A DNA stretch of 64,000 nucleotides from Sphingobacteriaceae bacterium DW12 (GCA_000783305.1 JROE01000002.1:868001-932000); one strand, 5' to 3'; shown: positions 1 to 9,466, counted from the stretch's first letter. Notes: generated by a model from the letters alone, not told the origin. Numbers and translations are program-made.

Positions 1-40
1 TACTAAATTCATTCATATGCTTGCTATAATCGCCATCCAT
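1..40 (-). CDS. Partial CDS after HMG-CoA reductase (5' end only)
   Basis: An ATG at 40-38 opens a frame that runs off the window edge (13 codons, beginning MDGDYSKHMNEFS). It lies 7 nt after the HMG-CoA reductase stop with AGAAGA between, which suggests translational coupling in one operon. A second in-frame ATG at 16-14 is an alternative start. In other Bacteroidota, HMG-CoA reductase is often followed by a GHMP-type kinase, but too few residues are visible here to assign a function. Confidence 0.4.
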   Translation of the reverse strand, partial: MDGDYSKHMNEFS

Positions 41-47
41 GAATCTT

Positions 48-1328
48 CTATTTTTTACGTCCGAATTTCTGATGGGCTTGTGTAAAGTGACCAGCCGATA
101 AAGCTGCTGCAATGGATAATTCGCCTGCTAATACTAACGCACCACATATTTCCGCATATTTGCGCGCTTTACCTTGACCATAACAATCCATCAATTCTAG
201 ACATTCGCGCTGTGTAGGAAGATGGGTGCCCCCTCCTACGGTGCCAACAATCAGATTGGGCAGGGTGACACTGGCATACAAAGATCCATCTTTATTCATT
301 TCCATACGGGTGATACCAGTTGCAGCTTCGGCCACGCAAGCTACATCTTGACCAGTAGCCAAAAATAATGCGGCAAGTCCATTGGCATAATGACCATGGG
401 CGCCAATTGCGCCACTCTGTATGACCCCTACTGTGGAAGAACGCCAATATTCGGCCATCAATTCGGGTGTGGTCTTCAATACTTTATGGACAATCTCCTC
501 GGATATGACAATTTCAGCAGTTACCTTCTTGCCGCGGACATTGGTAAAAGAAAGTGCCGTTGCCTTCTTGTCACCAGAGTAGTTGCCTTCAATAAACCAA
601 AGCTTAGGTTTGGTGGGACACTCCTGTACCACATACTGGCAGACAGCATCTGTACAGATAGTCACCATATTCTGACCAGCAGCATCACCTGTATGGTACT
701 CCATGGTGACGATAAGATGATTGCCTTCAATCTGTATCTTGATATCCATCAACTTGGCAAAGCGACTTGTCTGACTAACGATATCTTTTAACTTGTCCAC
801 TTGTGGAAGCAACCAAGCGACAAAGAGGCCGAGATCGGCCACATTCTCGAACTTGAATACAGGGCTTCGTTGAACACCTTCCATCAGACAGATAGAAGTG
901 GCCCCGCCTGCTAAATAACAAGCCTTGGCTCCCCGGTGATAGGACGCAACAAGAGCTCCTTCACTGGTGGCCAAAGGCACATAAAAGTCCCCTTGAGCCG
1001 ATGAGCCGATGACGCGAAGAGGTCCAATGATGCCGGTAGGGATTTGGCTCATGCCGATAAAATTCTCTATGTTACCATCCAACATACCCCACTCCTCAAT
1101 AGCGATACCCTCCGTCAATTGCGGTAAGGTATTCCCGGTCTTTCGGAGCAAGAACTCTTTTCGTTTCTGGATGCCTTCGGCAGTGACTTGAGGTTCGAAT
1201 GGCAACACTTCTTCATCGGCGAGAAATACCAATTGTTTTGCACGTATGCTCTCAATAATCTTTTCCATCTGCCTTACCGTATTGATAATATACAGTGCTG
1301 TACTTGCCTTCTCTAGTGATGATGCCAT
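48..1328 (-). CDS. hmgA: Hydroxymethylglutaryl-CoA reductase
   Basis: Predicted to reduce HMG-CoA to mevalonate (or run the reverse reaction), using NAD(P)H. The 426-aa protein has the family blocks in order: ENFIG near 89, ATSEGALVAS near 120, DAAGQNMVT near 215, SGDKKAT near 251, ATGQDVA near 324, GTVGGGT near 362 and a C-terminal SAGHFTQAH. By comparison with the human enzyme the catalytic residues would be Glu123, Lys254, Asp328 and His419, all present. There is no N-terminal membrane domain, so it is soluble. The ATG at 1328 starts the frame. The overall look is closer to class I than to the degradative class II enzymes, but I cannot prove cofactor use. It is notable because Dxr of the alternative isoprenoid pathway is encoded at 56-57 kb. 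Confidence 0.93.
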   Translation of the reverse strand: MASSLEKASTALYIINTVRQMEKIIESIRAKQLVFLADEEVLPFEPQVTAEGIQKRKEFLLRKTGNTLPQLTEGIAIEEWGMLDGNIENFIGMSQIPTGIIGPLRVIGSSAQGDFYVPLATSEGALVASYHRGAKACYLAGGATSICLMEGVQRSPVFKFENVADLGLFVAWLLPQVDKLKDIVSQTSRFAKLMDIKIQIEGNHLIVTMEYHTGDAAGQNMVTICTDAVCQYVVQECPTKPKLWFIEGNYSGDKKATALSFTNVRGKKVTAEIVISEEIVHKVLKTTPELMAEYWRSSTVGVIQSGAIGAHGHYANGLAALFLATGQDVACVAEAATGITRMEMNKDGSLYASVTLPNLIVGTVGGGTHLPTQRECLELMDCYGQGKARKYAEICGALVLAGELSIAAALSAGHFTQAHQKFGRKK

Positions 1329-1550
1329 TTAAATAAATTAGATATGTCTAAAACTAGATAAATTTGCCTTTATGTGCAATACAAAAGACAACTATTAGTC
1401 ACCTTTGATTATAGAAGGATGGGAGAAAAGCAATTTTTGGCTGTTGCGGAAACCTGATTTTTTGAAATACATCTCCCAATGGAGGAATATGAGTATCACG
1501 GGCTTAAAAAATGAAAACGAGAGTGGAATCTTGGATTGCGTCAACTCTCT

Positions 1551-1796
1551 CTATTGGGTAGCATTCTCCATCTCTTTCTCTTCCTTCCACATCGTATGAG
1601 GATTGTGCTTAAAACTCTTGATGAGATAGTAGGTGGACCCTATGAATGGAAAGACAAGCATGACAAGAAAATACAGTAGGCGCTCATTTTTGCCTAATTG
1701 CTCGCGAAAGGTCAATCTATAGAGTGCTATAAATTGTAGAACAAAATTAGTGATAATCAACAATTGCCAAATGGAAAATAAGCCTGATAACTCCAT
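1551..1796 (-). CDS. Small PLDc_N-like membrane protein
   Basis: An 81-aa protein with two hydrophobic helices (about residues 7-27 and 38-60). The second carries LVMLVFPFIGSTYYLIK, which resembles the small 'phospholipase D-nuclease N-terminal' (PLDc_N) membrane domain; no catalytic domain follows. The charged tail ends with Glu/Lys-rich residues. I start at the ATG at 1796; a TTG at 1826 would add 10 residues but is an unlikely start here. It stands alone between HMG-CoA reductase and the acyl-CoA dehydrogenase terminator. Function unknown. Confidence 0.6.
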   Translation of the reverse strand: MELSGLFSIWQLLIITNFVLQFIALYRLTFREQLGKNERLLYFLVMLVFPFIGSTYYLIKSFKHNPHTMWKEEKEMENATQ

Positions 1797-2025
1797 ATCA
1801 ATCGATTTAATGAAACAAAAATACAAAATAAATCACTATATGGTGACATTATGGAAATATTTTTATTTCTATGACATTTATCATACTAAAGTTGAGCACA
1901 AATCTTGCTAACGGCATTTACTTATCTTTGGAAATTGGAGATATTGACAAGATGAAAATTATTTTGACCATCGGCTACGAGTCGGAGCTAGATAAGCTAT
2001 ACTGCCGAATCTTTTAAAATACAAA

Positions 2026-2066
2026 GCCCCGCTCCTGTACTTCCAATGAAAGATGAGGAGCGGGGC
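2026..2066 (-). terminator. Rho-independent terminator after the acyl-CoA dehydrogenase
   Basis: A perfect 11-bp GC-rich stem (2026-2036 with 2056-2066, GCCCCGCTCCT/AGGAGCGGGGC) with a 19-nt loop. On the minus strand it is followed by TTTGTATTTT. It lies 47 nt past the stop at 2113 and is the main feature of the 316-bp gap 1797-2112; I see nothing else there. Confidence 0.75.
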
Positions 2067-2112
2067 CGTGATATATGTGGAATCAGACTTATTTTAAAAG
2101 CGAGCAGCTTCG

Positions 2113-3603
2113 TTAAATAAAGTCCATCCAGTTAGAATCTTGTTGGTATTCTACTATTGGCTTTGCATTATTATAGTCCAAAAAGTCAGATAGTAATTTT
2201 TTGACATCCATTTCCATATGTTTGGTACAATTGTCCAATAAATCTTTGCGGAAACCTTTGTCGGTCATGACGTCTACATATTGAAGACATACCAATCGAG
2301 CAATAATCTTACCCAATACAACCATTTGGCGTTGAACCAGTCCATCAACAACGGTAAAGTCCAAATGCTTTTTAAACAATGGGGTCACTCTATTGGCGTA
2401 AGCTGTCGTTAGCATGAAATTCGCCAAATTGCTCTCTTTGCTTTTCTTCATCTGTTTAATGACAATCTCAGCAATCTGCGTGTATAGCATTTCGTTAGAA
2501 CCTTCAAAAATCTGGAAGGGTCTACTATCTACAATACCTCTACCGGCAACATGATCAATTTTATAACCGCTAGAACCGGACAACTGCACACAAATCTGTG
2601 CTGACTCTTGCATGAGGTCAGTAACCAGGGCTTTCATGCTATTGGCTTCCAACCCTTCTCCAGAAAGATCATTTTCAATGCCGCTCATTGTTGAACTATG
2701 AGCACACATTCCTGAACATAGGCTATAAGAAGACTGTATACGAGATAATTGGTATTGAACAGAATCCAGATTAAGCAATTGTTGGCCGCCTACTTTACGA
2801 TTGATACAGTGTGACATGGCTTCATCTAACATACGTTGTATGAACCCCATTCCCATACCCGGAAACTGTAAACGACTCCTATGCAAGATATCTAGCATCA
2901 TTTTGATGCCCGTACTTTTCTGAAGTAATTTTTGATTACGTGGCACTGTCAAATCAATCGTGTTCAAACCGTAAGGAATCATGTACAATCCGAGGTTGTT
3001 GAAATAATTTTCAACTTGGATTTGTTGTTCTTTCTTACTGTTGTCGGTAACGAAAAATTCGACATCACGAGCCAAATCACCACTGACCAACTTTTTACGA
3101 GCGGCTATGATCCAAAAATCAGCCATACCAGTAAGACCTTGCCAATGCTTCTGACCTTCCAATTGATAGTCATGCTCTTGCTCGACATACTGAGTACGCA
3201 TATTCAAAGCGTCACTTCCAAAATCGGGCTCGGTAATCATCAATCCTCCCATAGCTTGGTGATTGATAAATCTGTCGAAGATGGGATTCTGTATTTCAGG
3301 ATTTCCATATTTGGCCAATGGCTCCAAAAATAGAGCAATATTGATTCCGAAAGTCAAGGACAAGGGTAGTGACTCGTAAGAAGCTGCTGAAAGAATTCCG
3401 AGACATTCTTTTACCTGGGCCCCACGTCCTCCAAATTCTTCTGGAATAGCTACGGATAGCGGTTTTAACTCCATAATCTTATTCCAAACCTCATCTGGCA
3501 ACCCTCTACTGATGCTCAGTTCGTTAATATTGGATTCATAATGGAATAAATCATGTAATCGTTTCCCAAACCGATCTATAAATGCGCTATAGCTCTCCTT
3601 CAT
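2113..3603 (-). CDS. Acyl-CoA dehydrogenase family protein
   Basis: An FAD-dependent acyl-CoA dehydrogenase, predicted to catalyse alpha,beta-desaturation of an acyl-CoA. At 496 aa it is longer than the usual 380-400. The N-terminal helical domain includes IPEEFGGRG near 54. The middle beta domain has MITEPDFGSDALNMRT near 117-132, matching the family 'TEP..GSD' signature. The C-terminal helical domain carries FEGSNEMLYTQ at 366-376, where Glu367 sits at the position of the catalytic base of medium-chain enzymes. About 120 further residues after this motif form an extra helical extension. It has its own terminator and no beta-oxidation neighbours, so its substrate cannot be inferred. Confidence 0.9.
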   Translation of the reverse strand: MKESYSAFIDRFGKRLHDLFHYESNINELSISRGLPDEVWNKIMELKPLSVAIPEEFGGRGAQVKECLGILSAASYESLPLSLTFGINIALFLEPLAKYGNPEIQNPIFDRFINHQAMGGLMITEPDFGSDALNMRTQYVEQEHDYQLEGQKHWQGLTGMADFWIIAARKKLVSGDLARDVEFFVTDNSKKEQQIQVENYFNNLGLYMIPYGLNTIDLTVPRNQKLLQKSTGIKMMLDILHRSRLQFPGMGMGFIQRMLDEAMSHCINRKVGGQQLLNLDSVQYQLSRIQSSYSLCSGMCAHSSTMSGIENDLSGEGLEANSMKALVTDLMQESAQICVQLSGSSGYKIDHVAGRGIVDSRPFQIFEGSNEMLYTQIAEIVIKQMKKSKESNLANFMLTTAYANRVTPLFKKHLDFTVVDGLVQRQMVVLGKIIARLVCLQYVDVMTDKGFRKDLLDNCTKHMEMDVKKLLSDFLDYNNAKPIVEYQQDSNWMDFI

Positions 3604-3819
3604 GTATTTGCTAATTTACTATGTATTGTGAAGTTATGTATTGCAGTAAATATAAGACAATATTCCTCTTTCTCCCTTATTCTACCTCGAATTAGTCAAT
3701 AAATGATGCATTTCAACCTCAAAAAGGCGCTAAAGTAAAGTTAAATCCGCAAGATCCCAAAGAAAATCAGCATTTATAAGTATATGCATGGATATGGAAT
3801 ATGTCTACCTACGCCCATG

Positions 3820-4782
3820 TTAATGCATAGAAGTACTCGGAATCAGGAAGTTCACACCCGTCTGTACTGCAGTACCTGCAAATCTATTTTTAGCTCCAAA
3901 ATTCTGCGTGACCCTCAACATCAGGCCCACGCGCATCGGTTTCAACCAATATGATCCAAATGCACCTATTCCAGCAATACGATCGGAGGCAAACCCTCCA
4001 TTGGTACCTTTGTCATCACTGACCTGTGTCAAATAATGTCCAAATACCCCTATTTCATCACCTCTTTTATCCAACAAATAAGACCCACCAATATCTACGG
4101 AAAAGTGGCTTCCTTCTTTAAAATCAGTATCTTTTTGCCATTGGTTGACCTCCAACGTCGTCGCAACACTGAGGCTTACTTTTGGAATAGGCTTCATTTT
4201 TGCGGCGACACGCATATTATGGGACCAGTAACCATGTCCTCCATTATCTAAATCATGTGGTTTATAGCGTCCTGTGGGTGCCCAAACTCCATAATTGACA
4301 GCATAACTAAACTTACCCTTGGTCCAGGATAACCATACCGGCTGAATATACATATCACCAATACCAAGACTTTTGTTCGTAAATACATAGTTACCAGACC
4401 CGGTCTGGCTACCGTAATAATCCAAAGCAATGTTAGCCGTAGGGCTATTCAGGGTGGGGATAATCATCATCCCCCAGTCTGCGCCCAGGATCTTGCCTTT
4501 ACCACCATAAATAGCCATAAGAATAAAAGAATGGGTCTTGACATTCTGCTTTATATTCAGTTCGGTCGGGTTGTCTGGAGCTGGATTTATTAATTGGTCC
4601 GAACGATCCCCGGCTGCATTGTAATAATTCATATCAGCGAAGCCATACCATACGGGGATAATCCACCCTGGATGTGGAGCAAAATAGTCATTAGGGTTAA
4701 GTGAAGAACCTGTATAATGACCTTGCGCAAATAGCTGCGAGTTGCATAATAAAGCAACTATAAAGAAATATATTTTTTTCAT
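3820..4782 (-). CDS. Outer-membrane MetA-pathway-like (SphA family) barrel protein
   Basis: A 320-aa secreted protein: signal peptide with AQG cleavage near residue 19, then a tract rich in Gly, aromatic residues and alternating polarity, typical of an outer-membrane beta-barrel. The order of motifs (NYYNAAGDRSD, an Ile/Leu-rich GGKGKILGADWG stretch, LGIGDMYIQPVWLSW, VWAPTGRY) is that of the 'protein involved in meta-pathway of phenol degradation' family. Members are porin-like and often sit near catabolic genes, but the name does not establish phenol use. It lies about 100 nt downstream of the amidohydrolase gene on the same strand and may be cotranscribed with it. Confidence 0.75.
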   Translation of the reverse strand: MKKIYFFIVALLCNSQLFAQGHYTGSSLNPNDYFAPHPGWIIPVWYGFADMNYYNAAGDRSDQLINPAPDNPTELNIKQNVKTHSFILMAIYGGKGKILGADWGMMIIPTLNSPTANIALDYYGSQTGSGNYVFTNKSLGIGDMYIQPVWLSWTKGKFSYAVNYGVWAPTGRYKPHDLDNGGHGYWSHNMRVAAKMKPIPKVSLSVATTLEVNQWQKDTDFKEGSHFSVDIGGSYLLDKRGDEIGVFGHYLTQVSDDKGTNGGFASDRIAGIGAFGSYWLKPMRVGLMLRVTQNFGAKNRFAGTAVQTGVNFLIPSTSMH

Positions 4783-4885
4783 CTGTAAATATTTTTTTGA
4801 TGAGTCTGTGATCGTTAATATTCGAAGTCACCTTGTATTATAAACTGGAGATTTTAAATATGGATCGTTTTTCATTGGATTACAT

Positions 4886-6610
4886 TTAGTTACGAAGATA
4901 GACCCTCTTACCTTCTTTGATCGTCTCCAATACTTTAATATCCCTCATTTTTAAAGGGTCGATAGTGAGGGGATTCTGATCTAAAACAACAAGATCGGCA
5001 AACTTACCGGCCTTGAGTGACCCTTTGGAATCTTCTTCATGATACTGATATGCGGCATTGATGGTAATGGCCTTAAGCGCATTCATTGGGCTTATTCGTT
5101 CATCTGGTCCGAGAATTCGACCGGAGCGAGTCTTCCGATTAACTGCTGAATACATAGCCGTAATCAAATCTGGCGGAGTGACTGGAGAATCGTGATGCAT
5201 AGTAAACATGATACCTGCCTTGATTGCAGATTGCGCAGGGCTTATAAAGGCAGCACGCTCTGGTCCAAACACACTCGAGTAATGCCAGTCCCCCCATAGG
5301 TAGACATGCGTTGAAAAATAGGAAGGGATGACACCGATATCCTTAATCTTTTGGATATGATCGGGACGACTATTCTGTACATGGATCAGCGTAGCGCGCA
5401 ATTCGGGTCTATATATCCCCTCATCCTTAAGTTGCTTAATCACACGAATGGCTTGATCGATAGCCGCATCGCCATTGACATGCATCTGCGCGGTGATATT
5501 ATTACTAAAAAGGTTTTTCAAATCGTTATACAAGGTAGTATCTTCAAAAATAGGAAAACCTTTGTAGTCAGCCCCTTTTCCCTCAGGAGGGACCAAGTAG
5601 GGTTGCGTGAGCCACGCAGTCTTCCCTTGCGGGGATCCATCATCCGAAAACTTGAAACCACCTAATTTCAATCGGTCTTTATAAACCATGTACTCAGGCT
5701 TAAAATCATCAAAACTCTTTTTGAAGTATTCGTAATCTGGAAAATAGACGATATCAGCCTTAAGAAGCCCCTTGGCAGCAGCTTCCTTTAGCAAATCTAC
5801 GCTCGCTCCCATAGTCCGACCATCACAGATTGTGGTCTGCCCATAACTAAGCCACTCTTCCTGTGCTTTTTCCAAATCCCGTAAGGCCTGACTATTATCG
5901 TTGCCAGACTCTTGCGGAGCCATTTTCTTGGTTAAGGTAAGTAATGCCGTGAAACTAGCATTTTCCTCCAATTTACCATTCAGCTTTTTTGTCAAAGGGT
6001 CTCGACCGAAATGGCCTCCAGAGGGTTCTTTGGTCGATTCATCGATCCCAACTAAAGCCAGCATAGGCGAATTGGCCACACTCGCGTGTCCAGATGCATG
6101 AATGGCAATAATAGGTACAGTGCTGCTTATGGCATCTAATTCGGCACGTGTGGGATGCCGATGTTCGACCATAATGGCATCGTCGTAACCATTAGAGATA
6201 ATAGGTTGGCCCGATTTAATCTTATGAGTATCGATGTAATTCCTCACAACGTGCTGCAGATCATTTATAGAATTGACAGCCCCATAAGGCGATGGAGACA
6301 AGTCCACAGCTTGCATCATTCCTGCGCGTGAAGTCAAGTGTCCATGTGCATCTATGAAACCTGGCAGCAATGTTTTCCCCTTCAAATCGTATTGTTTGGT
6401 CGAATCGGATAGGTATTGATCGGCGTCAGCTTTACTGCCCACAAATAATATCTTACCATCTCTGATGGCAACAGCCTCTACGGAATCTATTCCCTCCTCC
6501 ATCGTGATAATATGACCACCAAAGTAAATAGCGTCTGCCACTTCGGACTGCTGTATCTGCTTGCAGCTCAAAAAAGACAGCAGTAGAAAATATAAAAAGT
6601 AATACTTCAT
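4886..6610 (-). CDS. Amidohydrolase family lipoprotein (YtcJ/NfdA-like)
   Basis: A metal-dependent hydrolase of the amidohydrolase_3 group, 574 aa. The N-terminus is a lipoprotein signal with lipobox FLSC (Cys16), so the enzyme is exported and lipid-anchored. The beta-sandwich edge has GGHIITM near 32 and LPGFIDAHGH near 82-91, where the HxH pair binds metal. Further metal and catalytic candidates are the GGFKFSDDGSPQGKTAWL region (written here as GGFKFSDDGSPQ) and the late MHHDSPVTPP. The C-terminus has the family ending GSLKAGKFADLVVLD. Relatives cleave N-formyl or N-acyl amides; the substrate is unknown. A divergent Lrp/MFS pair lies upstream. Confidence 0.85.
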   Translation of the reverse strand: MKYYFLYFLLLSFLSCKQIQQSEVADAIYFGGHIITMEEGIDSVEAVAIRDGKILFVGSKADADQYLSDSTKQYDLKGKTLLPGFIDAHGHLTSRAGMMQAVDLSPSPYGAVNSINDLQHVVRNYIDTHKIKSGQPIISNGYDDAIMVEHRHPTRAELDAISSTVPIIAIHASGHASVANSPMLALVGIDESTKEPSGGHFGRDPLTKKLNGKLEENASFTALLTLTKKMAPQESGNDNSQALRDLEKAQEEWLSYGQTTICDGRTMGASVDLLKEAAAKGLLKADIVYFPDYEYFKKSFDDFKPEYMVYKDRLKLGGFKFSDDGSPQGKTAWLTQPYLVPPEGKGADYKGFPIFEDTTLYNDLKNLFSNNITAQMHVNGDAAIDQAIRVIKQLKDEGIYRPELRATLIHVQNSRPDHIQKIKDIGVIPSYFSTHVYLWGDWHYSSVFGPERAAFISPAQSAIKAGIMFTMHHDSPVTPPDLITAMYSAVNRKTRSGRILGPDERISPMNALKAITINAAYQYHEEDSKGSLKAGKFADLVVLDQNPLTIDPLKMRDIKVLETIKEGKRVYLRN

Positions 6611-6760
6611 GGTTAGAAAATTAGTCTAAGATTAATAATCAATGAAAAGACAATCGAACATAGGTATTGTTTTAAGTTTTCTACCTGAAACATCGAGCTC
6701 TTAAAGAACCAATACTCCAAACTTTGCCAGTAATCAAAAAAGAACCATTAAATGGATATT

Positions 6761-7246
6761 TTAAAACAAGCGATGCGTCTCCTTAATGCTGTTCATCACG
6801 AAAATACTCTTTGTCTGTCCAATACCGTCCACTTCAGAAAGTTGATTGACAAAAAAATCATGAAACTCATCCATACTGGAGGCTACAATTTTTAGCATAA
6901 AATCAAAATCACCTGAGATATTGTAAAATTCCAAAACTTCATCAAATCGCTTGACTTGATCGATGAATTGTGCAGCAGCTTTTTTGTTGTGAACACTCAG
7001 CGCAATCATACAAAGGACCATTATGCCACGATTTACCTGTTTTCTATCTATAATAGCGGTATACTCCTTGATAACTCCCTCTCGCTCTAGGCGTTTGATA
7101 CGCTCATGCGTTGGAGTAGTGCTCAAACTAATACCCTGGGCCACATCCCGTACGGTCATTTTCGCATTTCGCTGGAGTAGTGCGAGGATTTCATAATCCT
7201 TAGCGTCTAAATTGGATGGAGAGGTGAGCGATTGTTCTCTTTTCAT
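6761..7246 (-). CDS. Lrp/AsnC family transcriptional regulator
   Basis: A 161-aa protein with an N-terminal winged helix-turn-helix (LDAKDYEILALLQRNAK, then TTPTHERIKRLEREGVI) and a C-terminal RAM/AsnC ligand-binding domain (GDFDFMLKIV, then QLSEVDGIGQTKSIFVM). This is the standard architecture of small feast/famine regulators that respond to an amino acid. I start at ATG 7246; an upstream TTG at 7300 would add 18 residues without family resemblance. It is transcribed divergently from the MFS exporter at 7378, a common arrangement in which the regulator controls export of its effector. Effector unknown. Confidence 0.9.
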   Translation of the reverse strand: MKREQSLTSPSNLDAKDYEILALLQRNAKMTVRDVAQGISLSTTPTHERIKRLEREGVIKEYTAIIDRKQVNRGIMVLCMIALSVHNKKAAAQFIDQVKRFDEVLEFYNISGDFDFMLKIVASSMDEFHDFFVNQLSEVDGIGQTKSIFVMNSIKETHRLF

Positions 7247-7350
7247 ATCTTTGATGAGATTAAAACAGTAATAATATTCCAAATTTAACACAACTATCAA
7301 CCACTTGTTCTAAATATTATTATTTTCTTCACTACACGTTCTACAAAACA

Positions 7351-7358
7351 TACCTTTG
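7351..7358 (+). promoter_or_regulatory. -7 element of the MFS exporter promoter
   Basis: TACCTTTG matches the Bacteroidota -7 consensus TAnnTTTG, 19 nt before the ATG at 7378. The -33 position holds TTC rather than TTG. It lies in the divergent lrp/MFS intergenic region and could be an Lrp target. Confidence 0.5.
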
Positions 7359-7377
7359 CGGACTTAATTTCCGTAAC

Positions 7378-8766
7378 ATGACTATTAAAAAGAATATCGT
7401 TCTCATTCTTGCCTCGATGGGAACATTTGTAGAAGCTCTGGATATCGCAATTATCAATCTTACGATTCCTTCCATCCAGAGTCAATTCAACGTGGACAAC
7501 GACACGGTACAATGGCTACAAACACTTTATGTATTGTGTTTTGGTGGATTCATTATCATTGGAGGCAAACTCTCGGACAGTATAGGCCGAAAAAAGGTAT
7601 TCATTGTAGGTTCCTTGATTTTCTTGCTTTCGTCCCTAGGAGCTGGAGTAAGTGATCGTTTCGAGTTCTTGGCTATATGCAGAGCCATCCAAGGTTTGGG
7701 TGCAGCCCTTATCATGCCATCAGCACTATCGTTAGTAACGCATACGTTTACTGAGCCACGAGAAAGGAGTCGTGCAATAGGGATATTTAGCTCGTTTGCG
7801 GCAATTGGTTCGGGTAGTGGGCTTTCATTCGGTGGCATCATCAGTACTTATTGGAGCTGGCACTGGGTCTTTCTCATCAATGTTCCTATCCTACTGCTGG
7901 TCATTATTTCTGCTACTATATTTCTAGATAAAGATGTAAAAAGTCAAAAAAATGAAAAACCGGACATTTTAACGGCAATTTTGTTAATAGCTGCCCCCTT
8001 ATTACTCACATACGGCATTCACAGTCTAACAGAGTTCGCTGAACACCCTATGCGTATCATCGTATCACTGACGACTTCCGCCGTATTGTTGTTTACATTA
8101 TACCATCGTTTGAAAAAATCTGCCACCCCTCTGTTGGATCTCGAACTCTTCAAAGTGAAGTCTCTAATGGTTTCGAATATGGCATTTTTCCTTCTAGGCG
8201 CTTTTTTCATTGGATTTTTATTCTTGATATCCATCATGTTTCAGAAAGATATGGGGCTTAGTGCAGCGACTTCGGGATTGCTATTGGTGCCATTCAGCAT
8301 TCTATCTGCATTGGTGGCCAAATTTGCGCTACCACAAATATTAAAAGTGCTGGACTCTCAGAGATTGGGTATCTTGGGAATGGGATTCATGTTAACAGGT
8401 GGCATTTTGTTGAGCATTTCCATTGTATCGCAACATCCTTTGGGCCTAATCCTATTGGCAGCGGCCTGTATTTCGGGAGTAGGAATGACGCTATGCTTTA
8501 CGAGTTTGTCGGTACTCTCCATCACAGATGTCGATCCACAGCACTATGGAATGGCTTCAAGCCTCACGAGTACCACCTACTTCTTAGGTGCGGGGATTGG
8601 ACTATCGATACTTACTTTGATTATGAAAATATTCCCTTCTGCTTATTCAGTTAGTTTACTTAGCACTTCTGTGCTTTCTACCTATGGATTACTGGGTCTA
8701 TTACTCATGGTATACAATGTTAAAAGCAGAAAGCAAGTCTCTGACTTGGCATTAAAATCAGAATAA
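7378..8766 (+). CDS. MFS transporter, DHA2 (14-helix) family
   Basis: A 462-aa inner-membrane exporter with about 14 hydrophobic helices. Helix 1 carries LDIAIINLTIPSI, matching DHA2 motif D1 (LD.TIVNVALP). The loop between helices 2 and 3 is GGKLSDSIGRKK, the MFS motif A. GSGSGLSFGGIIS near helix 5 is the antiporter motif C. Such proteins expel drugs or metabolites using proton antiport. No periplasmic adaptor is adjacent, unlike the second DHA2 protein in this window, so it probably works alone. The divergent Lrp-type gene suggests an amino-acid-like substrate, which is inference only. Confidence 0.9.
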   Translation: MTIKKNIVLILASMGTFVEALDIAIINLTIPSIQSQFNVDNDTVQWLQTLYVLCFGGFIIIGGKLSDSIGRKKVFIVGSLIFLLSSLGAGVSDRFEFLAICRAIQGLGAALIMPSALSLVTHTFTEPRERSRAIGIFSSFAAIGSGSGLSFGGIISTYWSWHWVFLINVPILLLVIISATIFLDKDVKSQKNEKPDILTAILLIAAPLLLTYGIHSLTEFAEHPMRIIVSLTTSAVLLFTLYHRLKKSATPLLDLELFKVKSLMVSNMAFFLLGAFFIGFLFLISIMFQKDMGLSAATSGLLLVPFSILSALVAKFALPQILKVLDSQRLGILGMGFMLTGGILLSISIVSQHPLGLILLAAACISGVGMTLCFTSLSVLSITDVDPQHYGMASSLTSTTYFLGAGIGLSILTLIMKIFPSAYSVSLLSTSVLSTYGLLGLLLMVYNVKSRKQVSDLALKSE

Positions 8767-8801
8767 CGATTGTAAAAACGAATATTCTAAGAGTGATTTG
8801 G

Positions 8802-8840
8802 ACTCCGATAATAAATATTTATTATCGGAGTTCTTTTTTT
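8802..8840 (+). terminator. Terminator after the MFS exporter
   Basis: A perfect 30-nt palindrome (ACTCCGATAATAAAT and its complement, 8802-8831) followed by a run of T at 8833-8840. Confidence 0.85.
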
Positions 8841-8893
8841 TACTCTATTTTTTTTGTATAATAGCTAACTAATAATCATTAAATAAACAAGTT

Positions 8894-9184
8894 ATGAACA
8901 AAGCAGACCTTATTGGCAAAATTGCTGAAGAAGTTGGCATCACAAAGTCCCAAGCGGAGAAAGCTATTAACAGCTTTACAGGTGCAGTATCAGGATCGTT
9001 AAAAAAAGGAGAACCGGTAATTTTAATCGGCTTCGGTACATTTTCAGTTTCTCAGCGTTCGGCAAGAACCGGTAGACACCCGCAGACTGGTGTAGCGCTG
9101 AAGATAAAAGCAAAGAAAGTTCCAAAATTCTCTCCAGGAAAGACATTAAAAGAAGTCGTTGCAAAGGCGAAATTACCGAAATAA
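8894..9184 (+). CDS. hup: HU family DNA-binding protein
   Basis: A 96-aa nucleoid protein. It has the N-terminal helical dimerisation half (MNKADLIGKIAEEVGITKSQ), GFGTFSV near 48, and the DNA-binding arm RSARTGRHPQTG near 58-69, where HU usually has GRNPQTG, so His replaces Asn. The C-terminus VPKFSPGKTLKEVV is the family ending. Length is typical. It is monocistronic, between two terminators. It binds and bends DNA without strong sequence preference. Confidence 0.95.
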   Translation: MNKADLIGKIAEEVGITKSQAEKAINSFTGAVSGSLKKGEPVILIGFGTFSVSQRSARTGRHPQTGVALKIKAKKVPKFSPGKTLKEVVAKAKLPK

Positions 9185-9267
9185 CCTGCTTGGCTTCTCA
9201 GCTTAGCCATAAATTGACTAGTTGAATAGCCCATAAGACGATTATGAAAAAGTATTATAGTTGAAAA

Positions 9268-9314
9268 AGAGCTCCTGTATGAGCACGTAGTGTGTGGCAT
9301 ACAGGGGTCTTTTT
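9268..9314 (+). terminator. Terminator after HU
   Basis: An imperfect stem (about 9269-9281 with 9298-9311, core TCCTGTATG/CATACAGGGG) with a 16-nt loop, followed by TTTTT. The rest of the gap 9185-9484 holds only the promoter at 9459. Confidence 0.65.
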
Positions 9315-9458
9315 CCGCCCCCCCTCTTCCATGGGCCAACTCCGTTTTTGAGAATATAGATTTTCTTAAACTTGCTTCTCCATACTTCAAGCAATAGATA
9401 CGACACCACTCAAAAGGAGATTAAATAGGGATATACCGACACCTTAGTTCGAATTCTG

Positions 9459-9466
9459 TATCTTTG
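9459..9466 (+). promoter_or_regulatory. -7 element of the PUL regulator gene
   Basis: TATCTTTG fits TAnnTTTG and would start transcription near 9470, only about 15 nt before the ATG at 9485. This supports that ATG over the TTG at 9464, which lies inside the promoter. Confidence 0.55.

Noticed and set aside
390..791. 133-aa ORF antisense to HMG-CoA reductase
   Set aside because: Shadow frame of a clear gene; no family resemblance, no start signals.
2932..3333. 133-aa ORF antisense to the acyl-CoA dehydrogenase
   Set aside because: Lies wholly within a well-supported gene; composition is that of a reverse-frame shadow.
9052..9390. 112-aa ORF antisense to HU and its terminator
   Set aside because: Overlaps HU and the terminator; no recognisable domain.
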